A stretch of 64,000 nt of DNA, from contig JBNLFL010000005.1 of assembly GCA_050305515.1 (NCBI GenBank), positions 1-64,000 on the forward strand, given 5' to 3'. The notes beneath the pieces are model-generated. The model had not been told where the DNA came from and ran no database searches. It saw only the letters and a program-made list of their open reading frames with translations. The position numbers and the translations under genes were made by a program. Shown here piece after piece: positions 7,022 to 15,367 of this stretch (its first letter is position 1; each line of letters starts with the position of its first letter). This stretch comes from JAFGUB01 sp050305515. Its GTDB lineage: Bacteria > Campylobacterota > Campylobacteria > Campylobacterales > Sulfurimonadaceae.

Positions 7022-9607
7022 ATGGCTTTTTTAGAAGACTACAAAGCACACGTAGCAGAACGTGAGGCACTTGGTGTTCCACCGCTCCCGCTCTCAGCCG
7101 AGCAGACAGCAGCAGTGATTGAACTGATCAAAACAGAGTGTACGGAAGAACTTCTTGATCTTCTGACAAACCGTGTCAATCCCGGTGTTGACGATGCAGC
7201 GTATGTCAAAGCTGCATTTTTGAATGATGTCGCTCAGGAAAAAGTGAGTGTTGCGGGCATCGCTCCTGAACAGGCTGTCAAGATTATGGGAATGATGCTT
7301 GGCGGTTACAATGTCAAGCCAATCATTGAAGCCCTGAACTCCGCCAACGCTGCTGTCGTTGAAGCAGCAAAGGAAGCACTCAAGCACACGCTTCTCGTTT
7401 ACGATGCGTACAACGATGTCGAAGAGATGCACAAAGCGGGTAACGCAGCCGCTACCGAAGTCATGACATCATGGGCCAATGCAGAGTGGTTCACTTCCAA
7501 GCCTGCCATTGCCGAAGAGATTACCGTAACGGTTTTCAAAGTGCCGGGCGAAACCAATACGGATGACCTTTCTCCTGCTTCCGAAGCGTTTACACGCTCG
7601 GATATTCCGCTGCATGCCAACTCCATGCTGCGCGCGAAAATGGACAATCCGCTTGAGACCATCAAGTCTTTGAAAGAAAAAGGGCATACGGTCGCTTACG
7701 TTGGTGACGTTGTCGGTACGGGTTCTTCACGCAAATCGGGTGTCAACTCGGTACAGTGGCACATGGGTGACGACATTCCGGGTGTTCCAAACAAACGCAG
7801 CGGCGGTGTCGTCATTGGCGGCATCATCGCTCCGATCTTCTTCGCGACCTGTGAAGACTCCGGCGCACTCCCGCTTGAAATGGATGTTACCGGTATGGAA
7901 ACCGGCGATGTCGTGACGATCTATCCTTATAAAGGTGAAGCGCACAAAGACGGAAAATGCATCGCGACTTTCTCGCTTCGCCCCAACACCATTGTTGACG
8001 AAGTACGCGCAGGCGGACGGATTCCTCTCATCATCGGACGCGGTCTGACGGCTAAAGCACGTCAGTCTCTGGGTCTGGCCCCGACAGAACTCTTCATTGC
8101 TCCCGAGCAGCCTGAAGATACGGGCAAAGGCTACACGCTGGCACAGAAAATGGTAGGCCGCGCCTGTGGCGTGGAAGGCGTACGTCCGGGTATGTACGTT
8201 GAGCCTATGACATCGACTGTCGGTTCTCAGGACACTACCGGTCCAATGACACGTGACGAAATCAAAGAGCTTGCGGCACTCGGTTTCTCTGCGGATCTCG
8301 TAATGCAGTCGTTCTGTCATACAGCGGCGTATCCAAAACCATCCGACGTGAAACTGCACCACACCCTGCCTGATTTTATTGCCAACCGCTCCGGTGTGGC
8401 ACTGCGTCCGGGGGATGGTGTTATCCACTCATGGCTCAACCGCATGGTACTTCCTGACACGGTTGGTACCGGTGGTGACTCTCATACGCGTTTCCCGATC
8501 GGTATCTCATTCCCCGGTGGTTCGGGTATCGTTGCATTCGCAGGCGTTACAGGCGCTATGCCTTTGACAATGCCCGAGTCGGTTCTGGTGCGCTTTAAAG
8601 GCGACCTGCAGCCGGGTATCACACTGCGCGACCTTGTTAACGCCATTCCGTACTATGCGATCAAGCAGGGACTTCTGACGGTTGAGAAGAAAGGGAAGAA
8701 AAATATTTTCAACGGGCGTATTCTTGAGATTGAAGGACTCCCCAACCTCAAAGCCGAGCAGGCGTTTGAACTTTCCGACGCTTCTGCAGAGCGTTCAGCG
8801 GCTGCGTGTACCGTTCTTCTGAACAAAGAGCCGGTCATCGAGTACCTCAAATCCAACATCACGCTGCTTGAAGCGATGGTGGCTGACGGGTATCAGGATG
8901 CACGCACGATCCAGCGCCGCGCGGACAAAATGAAAGAGTGGTTGAAAAACCCTGAATTGCTTCAGCCTGATGCCGATGCCGAGTATGCTGCGGTTATCGA
9001 CATTGACCTGAATGAAATTACAGAGCCGATCCTCGCCTGTCCGAATGACCCGGATAATGTCAAACTGCTCAGCGAAGTCGCGGGTGAAAAGATTGATGAA
9101 GTCTTCCTCGGTTCCTGTATGACCAACATCGGTCACTACCGTGCGGCCGGCGAAGTAATGCGCGGCGAAGGCAAAGTCGCCGTTGAGAAATTCTGGATCG
9201 TTCCGCCGACCCGTATGGACGAGCAGCAGCTGATCAACGAGAATTACTACGATATCTTTAAAGCGATTGAAGCGCAAACGGAAGTTCCGGGCTGTTCACT
9301 CTGTATGGGTAACCAGGCTCAGGCACGTCCGGATGCCACGGTGTTCTCGACATCAACACGTAACTTTGACAACCGTCTTGGCAAAAACACTCAAGTGTAC
9401 CTCGGATCTGCCGAGCTTGCGGCGGTCTGTGCAAAACTCGGACGCATTCCTACGGTTGAAGAGTACATGAGCATCGTACCGGAAAAACTCTCCGGTAAAA
9501 CGGAAGATGTCTATAAATACCTCAACTTCAACGAGATCGCCAACTATGCCCTTCAGGAGCGTGACGCTGCTGAAGACAAATACGGTGTCACTATCAAACC
9601 TGTATAA
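7022..9607 (+). CDS. acnB: Bifunctional aconitate hydratase B / 2-methylisocitrate dehydratase
   Basis: Aconitase B interconverts citrate and isocitrate through a [4Fe-4S] cluster. The 861-residue length and the order (N-terminal HEAT-like helical part, swivel domain, then catalytic domains) are those of AcnB rather than AcnA. The cluster Cys motif CSLCMGNQ lies near residue 760 and GSCMTNIGH near 700; GDSHTRFP is near 480. ATG 7022 is favoured over ATG 7019 because the AGGAG site (7012-7016) would otherwise be only two bases away. It stands alone, with its own -10 box and a strong terminator. It supplies the citrate/isocitrate step for the TCA enzymes encoded at 19512-31955. Confidence 0.97.
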   Translation: MAFLEDYKAHVAEREALGVPPLPLSAEQTAAVIELIKTECTEELLDLLTNRVNPGVDDAAYVKAAFLNDVAQEKVSVAGIAPEQAVKIMGMMLGGYNVKPIIEALNSANAAVVEAAKEALKHTLLVYDAYNDVEEMHKAGNAAATEVMTSWANAEWFTSKPAIAEEITVTVFKVPGETNTDDLSPASEAFTRSDIPLHANSMLRAKMDNPLETIKSLKEKGHTVAYVGDVVGTGSSRKSGVNSVQWHMGDDIPGVPNKRSGGVVIGGIIAPIFFATCEDSGALPLEMDVTGMETGDVVTIYPYKGEAHKDGKCIATFSLRPNTIVDEVRAGGRIPLIIGRGLTAKARQSLGLAPTELFIAPEQPEDTGKGYTLAQKMVGRACGVEGVRPGMYVEPMTSTVGSQDTTGPMTRDEIKELAALGFSADLVMQSFCHTAAYPKPSDVKLHHTLPDFIANRSGVALRPGDGVIHSWLNRMVLPDTVGTGGDSHTRFPIGISFPGGSGIVAFAGVTGAMPLTMPESVLVRFKGDLQPGITLRDLVNAIPYYAIKQGLLTVEKKGKKNIFNGRILEIEGLPNLKAEQAFELSDASAERSAAACTVLLNKEPVIEYLKSNITLLEAMVADGYQDARTIQRRADKMKEWLKNPELLQPDADAEYAAVIDIDLNEITEPILACPNDPDNVKLLSEVAGEKIDEVFLGSCMTNIGHYRAAGEVMRGEGKVAVEKFWIVPPTRMDEQQLINENYYDIFKAIEAQTEVPGCSLCMGNQAQARPDATVFSTSTRNFDNRLGKNTQVYLGSAELAAVCAKLGRIPTVEEYMSIVPEKLSGKTEDVYKYLNFNEIANYALQERDAAEDKYGVTIKPV

Positions 9608-9623
9608 GGTTTGCAACTTCTTT

Positions 9624-9660
9624 CACCGCGGCACTTTTTGTGCTGCGGTGCTCTCTTTTT
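9624..9660 (+). terminator. Terminator of acnB
   Basis: CACCGCGGCA (9624-9633) pairs with TGCTGCGGTG (9641-9650) with one G-U pair, and is followed by CTCTCTTTTT. The opposite strand has no T run after the stem, so it looks one-directional. Confidence 0.8.
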
Positions 9661-9662
9661 CC

Positions 9663-10892
9663 TTACATGTAAAACTTTAAAAAGAAGTGGTGGTAGTTAC
9701 TGCCACCCTTGATCTGCCCGAAACTCTGAACACTTTCAAAAACTCCCGAACGGTGAAACCATCCGTATCCGACCGAAACTCTTTTGGCTACTCTGTTTTC
9801 GATGGAGAGATCGAGATGATTCATGAGACGGCTCGTTTCATGGTAACCGTCTTTCTCATTAGCCCAGTTTTCAACGTAGGTCGTTTCTGAAATATAGGAG
9901 AGCCCTATGGCCATTCCGAGCTCAAACCGACAGGGAAGCGCTTTAAAGGTTTTGAAGGCCGTGACGAGTTCAAGCGCGCGGTGCTGCTGCTCCGATTCAA
10001 AGTGGTAGGCAATACCGCTGTGGAGGTAAAGCGGCATCTCCAGACCCATCAAGGTATCACTGAGCGGATGGCCGTAGAAAAGCGATGCCATTTTATGGGC
10101 ATAGGGGTCGCTCGGCGCCGAAAGTGTTAGCAGCTGCGAGAAACTGCCGAGCGTCGCAATGCCGAATCCGGTCTGCATGTAGGGATGATGTTGCAGACGT
10201 TGCGATGGCAGACCTGAGAGTTTGATTCCGGTGATCAGTTCAGAATTAAGCGGGCTTTCGACACTGTCGGCCGCTGCAACGTTACTGCCAGAATATTCTG
10301 TTTTGAGACGTGCATAAAGACGCAGTGCGTCTCCTATGGCGACACTGCTTTCTACGCCGACAGTCGGGGCGATATCCGCTTTTAGCGACTGTTCGAGTCC
10401 GTAGTAGTGGGTGTTAAACGCTGCATCACGGTACTGCAGCTGCACAAACGGTGTGAAAGTGGCTGAAGCATAGCTCAGGGAAGTGCGTCCAGAAAGTTCC
10501 CAGTAGGAGCGCGCATAGCCGTCTTGAAGCCATGCAAGGGAAAGTTTTGAAGCGGACGTCTGCCAGCTTAGCGAGAAACCGCTGTCAATGACATCGCCTC
10601 CGAAGTACTCCGGGGCGCTGTGCGGCATATCGACAAATCGAAGGCGTGCCAGTGCATCGACACTGACGCTATTTTTTTCATACAGGTGCACTCCGCCTTC
10701 AAGACCGCGCAGAAAAAGGGTGTCGCCTTCAAAATAGAGCAGGGGCAGATAGGAGTTCATATTTTCCGATGGGTGGCGCGTCACATAGGGTATGGAAGCG
10801 GTTCGAAAACCGATCAGATAACCGTAAGAGCGCTGCTGTGCTTCAAGCAGCGGTGTCAAGAGGAGTATGAGAAGAAAAAGACGCCAAGCCAT
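9663..10892 (-). CDS. Outer-membrane beta-barrel protein, possibly MipA/OmpV-like
   Basis: A clear signal peptide (MAWRLFLLILLLTPLLEAQQ) is followed by about 390 residues of alternating aromatic and polar residues typical of outer-membrane strands. The early section YLPLLYFEGDTLFLRGLEGG resembles the start of MipA/OmpV-family barrels, but I cannot confirm the family. The C-terminus is FFLKFYM, whose Phe fits a barrel end, though with Met last. The stop codon is embedded in a TTACATGTAA palindrome (9663-9672). The gene lies 44 bases downstream of lolA on the same strand and may share its transcript. Function unknown; a porin or scaffold role is only a guess. Confidence 0.7.
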   Translation of the reverse strand: MAWRLFLLILLLTPLLEAQQRSYGYLIGFRTASIPYVTRHPSENMNSYLPLLYFEGDTLFLRGLEGGVHLYEKNSVSVDALARLRFVDMPHSAPEYFGGDVIDSGFSLSWQTSASKLSLAWLQDGYARSYWELSGRTSLSYASATFTPFVQLQYRDAAFNTHYYGLEQSLKADIAPTVGVESSVAIGDALRLYARLKTEYSGSNVAAADSVESPLNSELITGIKLSGLPSQRLQHHPYMQTGFGIATLGSFSQLLTLSAPSDPYAHKMASLFYGHPLSDTLMGLEMPLYLHSGIAYHFESEQQHRALELVTAFKTFKALPCRFELGMAIGLSYISETTYVENWANEKDGYHETSRLMNHLDLSIENRVAKRVSVGYGWFHRSGVFESVQSFGQIKGGSNYHHFFLKFYM

Positions 10893-10936
10893 GGCGTAAC
10901 GTAGCGTACGACGATGACAAAGCCGTTACATGTAAG

Positions 10937-11452
10937 TTACCGAATGAGATCGAAGCCTTCGGGAATATGCGCTTTGAGCAGCTCGCTTTCAACGGGAGCG
11001 TTTTGTCGGACATTAAAAAAACGGATAACGGTCGAATGGCCGAAATCATCATCATAGACAATGCGCTCAAGCGTCGTACCATTCAGGTATATCAGATAGC
11101 TGCGGTCATGGTATCGTGCTTCGTAGAGGGTTTCTGAACGCGCTTTGGCATGCGTCAAAATAGCAATGATGTCAATATCATCGCCGATCTCTTTGATGAT
11201 GGCCTGTTCGAGTTCGGGTTCCACTACGGTGACCTGCCGATCTTCAATGAAGATATCCTTGATAACGGGTTTTGAATAGTGCCAGTGGGCAAGGGCGGGT
11301 CTTTTGGCCTGGAGGGTTCCGCTGTAGACGAGACTGACATTTTGCTCATCGGTGATGGTCTGGTTGAAATCGCACTGGAGGGTTTCAAGCGATACGGGAA
11401 AGGCGTAAAGGGCGACTGCGGCATAAAGGGAAAAGAAAAGAGGTCTCATCAA
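10937..11452 (-). CDS. lolA: Outer-membrane lipoprotein carrier protein LolA
   Basis: LolA carries lipoproteins through the periplasm from the inner-membrane Lol complex to the outer membrane. The 171-residue protein has a signal peptide (MMRPLFFSLYAAVALYAFP) and then LETLQCDFNQTITDEQ and LQAKRPALAHWHYSKP, which match the LolA strand pattern in which F-xQ and the R-P-x-x-x-W-x-Y motif line the hydrophobic cavity. It is divergent from secA, and a LolC/E-type permease follows secA at 14168, so the locus joins protein export and lipoprotein sorting. Sequence conservation is modest, as is usual for Campylobacterota LolA. Confidence 0.85.
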   Translation of the reverse strand: MMRPLFFSLYAAVALYAFPVSLETLQCDFNQTITDEQNVSLVYSGTLQAKRPALAHWHYSKPVIKDIFIEDRQVTVVEPELEQAIIKEIGDDIDIIAILTHAKARSETLYEARYHDRSYLIYLNGTTLERIVYDDDFGHSTVIRFFNVRQNAPVESELLKAHIPEGFDLIR

Positions 11453-11551
11453 ACTGCTTTTTTGACGGATTATAGCAGAGCAAAACCGGATATTAATTAA
11501 TATTTAATTTTCAGGAGCGCTAAGTTAACCCTTCAGATAAGTTTAAAGTGC

Positions 11552-11557
11552 TATAAT
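11552..11557 (+). promoter_or_regulatory. Probable -10 box for secA
   Basis: TATAAT is 31 bases before the secA ATG in the 136-base divergent gap with lolA. A TTACATGTAA palindrome (11571-11580) follows, and its last bases together with the next GG form the TAAGG ribosome site. Confidence 0.65.
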
Positions 11558-11570
11558 CGACTCCATTTTT

Positions 11571-11580
11571 TTACATGTAA
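11571..11580. repeat. TTACATGTAA palindrome in the secA leader
   Basis: This copy lies between the -10 box and the secA ATG. Its 3' end contributes to the TAAGG ribosome-binding sequence, so a bound protein or a small hairpin here could affect translation. The effect is an inference; the position is directly visible. Confidence 0.8.
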
Positions 11581-11588
11581 GGTAATCG

Positions 11589-14171
11589 ATGCTACAAGCT
11601 GCTTTTGGAAAAATCTTTGGAACCCGTAACGACAGAGAACTTAAAAAATATAAGAAGGGTGTCAAAAAAATTAACGCACTTGAGCCCCAATATGAAGCGA
11701 TGGACGATGCAGCGCTGCAGGAAGCTTTCAATGCTCTCAAAGCAGCGGTGCGCTCCGGTGAGAAAACACTTGATGACGTACTTTTTGATTCATTTGCCAT
11801 TACCCGGGAGGCGAGCAAACGCGTCCTGGGAATGCGTCATTTTGATGTTCAACTTGTCGGGGGAATGGTTCTGCACGAAGGACGCATCGCCGAAATGAAG
11901 ACGGGTGAAGGTAAAACACTGGTCGCAACCCTGCCGATCGCACTCAATGCCATGACGGGCAAAGGGGTGCATCTGGTGACGGTGAACGACTATCTGGCAA
12001 AGCGCGACGGCACCGAAATGGGTGAACTCTACCGCTTTTTGGGTTATGAGGTGGGAATTATCCTCGAAGGGATGTATGATCCGGCGCAAAAACGTGCCCA
12101 GTATCATGCGGACATCACCTACGGTACGAACAACGAGTTCGGATTTGACTATCTGCGCGACAACATGAACTATTCGCGCGAGCAGATGGTACAGCGCGAA
12201 CACGCGTTTGTCATCGTCGACGAAGTGGACTCCATTCTGATTGACGAAGCGCGGACGCCGCTGATCATCTCCGGTCCCGTCAACCGAAAGATGAGCGACT
12301 ATGCCCAGGCGGATGACGTTGCCAAAAAACTGGTGAAAGATGAAGACTTCAAAGTCGATGAAAAAGACCGCATCGTGCTCATGAGCGAAGAGGGCATTAC
12401 CAAGGCGGAACAGCTCTTTGGGGTAGATAACCTCTACAGCATTGAGAATTCGCGTCTGTCGCACCATCTTGATCAGGCGCTCAAGGCCAACTACCTTTTC
12501 GAGATTGATGTCGATTACGTTATTAAAGACGGCGAAATCGTCATTGTTGACGAGTTTACGGGACGTCTCTCCGAAGGGCGCCGTTACTCCGAAGGGCTGC
12601 ATCAGGCACTTGAAGCCAAAGAGCGCGTCGATATCAAGGAAGAGACGCAGACTCTGGCCGACATCACCTTCCAGAACTACTTCCGCATGTATGACAAGCT
12701 GGCGGGTATGACGGGAACCGCGCAGACGGAAGCGACCGAGTTTTCGCAGATCTACAGCCTCGATGTCATCTCCATTCCGACCAACATTCCGGTCATTCGT
12801 AAAGATCTCAACGACCTGATCTACAAAACGGAAAAAGAGAAATTCGATGCCGTTATCGCAACGATCAGGGAGCTCAACAAGACGGGCCAGCCGGTTCTCA
12901 TCGGTACGGCTTCCATCGAGAAGTCCGAAAAGCTGCATGCACTTTTGAAAAACGAAAAGATCGCCCATACCGTGCTCAATGCGAAAAACCATGAGCAAGA
13001 GGGTGAAATCATCAAACATGCGGGTGAGAAAGCTGCCATCACCATCGCTACCAACATGGCGGGACGCGGGGTCGACATTAAGGTCAGCGAAGAGATCAAG
13101 GCGCTCGGCGGACTCTATATCATCGGGACGGAGCGTCATGAAAACCGTCGTATCGACAATCAGCTCCGTGGCCGTTCCGGTCGTCAGGGCGATCCGGGAA
13201 CGACACAGTTTTACCTGAGCCTTGAAGACAACCTGCTGCGTATTTTCGGTTCGGACAAGATCAAGTCCATCATGGAGCGTCTGGGTGTTGAAGACGGCGA
13301 GTATATTGAGTCGTCGATGGTGACGCGTGCGGTTGAAAAAGCGCAGAAAAAAGTCGAAAACCTTCACTTTGAAGGGCGTAAACATATTGTCGAGTATGAT
13401 GATGTCGCCAATGAACAGCGTAAGATCGTCTACCGTTTCCGCAATGAGCTGCTCAATCCCGAGTATGCTATCGGAGAGAAGATTGACGAGATTCGCGAGG
13501 CCTATCTTCAATCGCTTTTCCTTACATGTAATATCTTTGACGGTACGGCACGCGAAGATTTCGAACTCGAGCGTCTGGCGCTGAAGCTCAAGGAGGAGAT
13601 GAACTTTGCGATTGAACCCGAAAAGTTTGAAGGTCTTGAGTATGAAGCGCTGCATGAAGCGCTGTTGCGTGAGCTCAAAGCCTCGTATGATACGAAGATG
13701 AGCATTATCGATGAAGAGATGCGCCACAATGTCGAACGCGAGATCTATCTCAAAACGCTTGATACCGCATGGCGCGAGCACCTTTATCAGATGGATACGA
13801 TGAAAACGGGAATCCGTCTGCGCGCCTACAACCAGAAAGATCCGCTGGTCGAGTACAAAAAAGAGAGTTTCAACCTCTTCCAGGAGCTGGTCGAGACGAT
13901 CAAGTTTGAGACTATCAAGACGCTGCATATCATTCAGTTTAGCATCTCCAATGCCGAAGAAGAGGCGGAAGCTCTGGCGCGGCAGCGCGAGATTGAACAG
14001 AAACAGCGTGAACTCGCACAGTCGCTCATGCATGGCGATGCGGTCTCCCATGAGCCGGAACTTTCCGAAAAAAAAGTGGCGCGCAATGACCCCTGTCCCT
14101 GCGGCAGCGGGAAAAAATACAAACAGTGCTGCGGACAGAGCGGTCCCAAAAAAGGTGCGTTCGCCTCTTGA
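11589..14171 (+). CDS. secA: Preprotein translocase ATPase SecA
   Basis: SecA is the ATP-driven motor that pushes unfolded proteins through SecYEG. The 860 residues carry Walker A MKTGEGKT near residue 100, DEVDSILIDEARTPLIISG near 210 (Walker B), the preprotein cross-linking region, RGRSGRQGDPG near 530 (motif VI), and a C-terminal zinc finger CPCGSGKKYKQCCG that binds SecB or lipids. The start MLQAAFGKIFGTRNDREL is the standard SecA N-terminus. The gene overlaps the start of the permease gene by a few bases. A TTACATGTAA at 13522 encodes Thr-Cys-Asn inside the helical scaffold region. Confidence 0.98.
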   Translation: MLQAAFGKIFGTRNDRELKKYKKGVKKINALEPQYEAMDDAALQEAFNALKAAVRSGEKTLDDVLFDSFAITREASKRVLGMRHFDVQLVGGMVLHEGRIAEMKTGEGKTLVATLPIALNAMTGKGVHLVTVNDYLAKRDGTEMGELYRFLGYEVGIILEGMYDPAQKRAQYHADITYGTNNEFGFDYLRDNMNYSREQMVQREHAFVIVDEVDSILIDEARTPLIISGPVNRKMSDYAQADDVAKKLVKDEDFKVDEKDRIVLMSEEGITKAEQLFGVDNLYSIENSRLSHHLDQALKANYLFEIDVDYVIKDGEIVIVDEFTGRLSEGRRYSEGLHQALEAKERVDIKEETQTLADITFQNYFRMYDKLAGMTGTAQTEATEFSQIYSLDVISIPTNIPVIRKDLNDLIYKTEKEKFDAVIATIRELNKTGQPVLIGTASIEKSEKLHALLKNEKIAHTVLNAKNHEQEGEIIKHAGEKAAITIATNMAGRGVDIKVSEEIKALGGLYIIGTERHENRRIDNQLRGRSGRQGDPGTTQFYLSLEDNLLRIFGSDKIKSIMERLGVEDGEYIESSMVTRAVEKAQKKVENLHFEGRKHIVEYDDVANEQRKIVYRFRNELLNPEYAIGEKIDEIREAYLQSLFLTCNIFDGTAREDFELERLALKLKEEMNFAIEPEKFEGLEYEALHEALLRELKASYDTKMSIIDEEMRHNVEREIYLKTLDTAWREHLYQMDTMKTGIRLRAYNQKDPLVEYKKESFNLFQELVETIKFETIKTLHIIQFSISNAEEEAEALARQREIEQKQRELAQSLMHGDAVSHEPELSEKKVARNDPCPCGSGKKYKQCCGQSGPKKGAFAS

Positions 14172-15367
14172 GTATCGTCTCCTACCTCGTTAAGCGCTTT
14201 TTACGTTTCGATTCGGAGCAGCCTTTTATTTTTCTCTCCGCGCTGCTTGCGTTTTTGGGCATTACACTGGGTGTGATGGTGCTCATTATCGCCATGGCGC
14301 TGATGAACGGTTTCGACAACGAATTCAAAAAGAAACTTACCGTCATGAACTATCCGCTGACGGTGATGCCAAAATTTTACGGCAGTGTAAACGAAGAGCT
14401 TCTGCTGACACTGATTGCCGAATTCCCCGAACTTCATTTCAGCCCTTTCGTATCGTCGCCGGCCATGGCACGTGCCGGAAGCCGTCTGGAAGGCGGCTAC
14501 CTTTTTGGCGTCAATTTTGAAGAGGAGCGCCGTGTCAATGCGGTCATTGACAAGGCACTCGAAAACAGGGCGCTTCCCGGGACGTTCGATGTTCTCATCG
14601 GAAAAACACTGCATGACGAATTCGCGCTACAGCCGGGCGAGAAACTGACCTACGTCTTTACGCAGATGGAGCCGGGCGGTCTGGGCGTAACGCCCCGCAT
14701 GAAGCGTTTCGAAGTTGCCGGTGTTTTTGATTCGGGGCTGAGTGCCTATGACAAGGCGTACAACTATACGACGCTTGAATCACTTCAGAAGATTCTGCGC
14801 ATACCGGCCAATCAGTACGACGGTATTCATATCTATTCGCCAAATCCGCAGCAGGATATCGCCCGAATCAAAAAGATCCTGCCGATGTCGGTCAGCATCA
14901 AGGGCTGGTGGGAAGATAATGTCAACTTCTTTGCCGCGCTCGAACTGGAAAAGACCTCGCTCTTTATTGTTCTGATGCTGATTATTCTCATTGCTTCCAT
15001 CAATATCATCTCATCGCTCCTGATGACGGTCATGAACCGCCGCAGCGAGATTGCGCTGCTGATCTCTCTGGGCGCCTCTTCGGCACAGATTAAAAAGGTC
15101 TTTTTGTATCTGGGAATCGTGATTGGTCTTGCAGGCATTGCGGCCGGAGCGCTGCTTGGATTTGTCGGCCTCTGGGTGCTGGGAACGTTCGAGATTGTAT
15201 CGCTTCCCAAAGATGTCTATCCGACATCGACGCTGCCGCTTGATCTGAGTATGCTTGATCTTGCCATGATCCTTGCGGGAGCGTTTGTCATTGTACTGCT
15301 CTCATCGTTCTATCCGGCCAAAAAAGCCAGTGAAGTGGACGTGCTTACGGTTCTACGTAACGAGTAG
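14168..15367 (+). CDS. LolC/LolE-type lipoprotein-releasing ABC permease
   Basis: This MacB/FtsX-fold inner-membrane permease would release lipoproteins from the inner membrane to LolA. The N-terminal helix (SYLVKRFLRF... then LSALLAFLGITLGVMVLIIAMAL) is followed by a large periplasmic domain (about 50-250) and three C-terminal helices, the last ending SSFYPAKKASEVDVLTVLRNE, the family signature PAxxAxxxxPxxxLR. I chose TTG at 14168, which overlaps the secA stop and follows AAGGTG by 11 bases; an ATG at 14126 would add 14 residues that do not look like a Lol N-terminus. No lolD ATPase is adjacent. One LolF-like subunit may do the job of both LolC and LolE; this is inferred. Confidence 0.85.
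   Translation: MSIVSYLVKRFLRFDSEQPFIFLSALLAFLGITLGVMVLIIAMALMNGFDNEFKKKLTVMNYPLTVMPKFYGSVNEELLLTLIAEFPELHFSPFVSSPAMARAGSRLEGGYLFGVNFEEERRVNAVIDKALENRALPGTFDVLIGKTLHDEFALQPGEKLTYVFTQMEPGGLGVTPRMKRFEVAGVFDSGLSAYDKAYNYTTLESLQKILRIPANQYDGIHIYSPNPQQDIARIKKILPMSVSIKGWWEDNVNFFAALELEKTSLFIVLMLIILIASINIISSLLMTVMNRRSEIALLISLGASSAQIKKVFLYLGIVIGLAGIAAGALLGFVGLWVLGTFEIVSLPKDVYPTSTLPLDLSMLDLAMILAGAFVIVLLSSFYPAKKASEVDVLTVLRNE

Noticed and set aside
9663..11452. A toxin-antitoxin or secretion operon reading of the outer-membrane gene plus lolA
   Set aside because: LolA is recognisable and the barrel has no features of such systems.
11790..14051. 753-aa minus-strand open frame
   Set aside because: It is a shadow of secA with a composition typical of antisense frames. 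The same holds for long antisense frames over ftsK, fumC/sucC and pgi.
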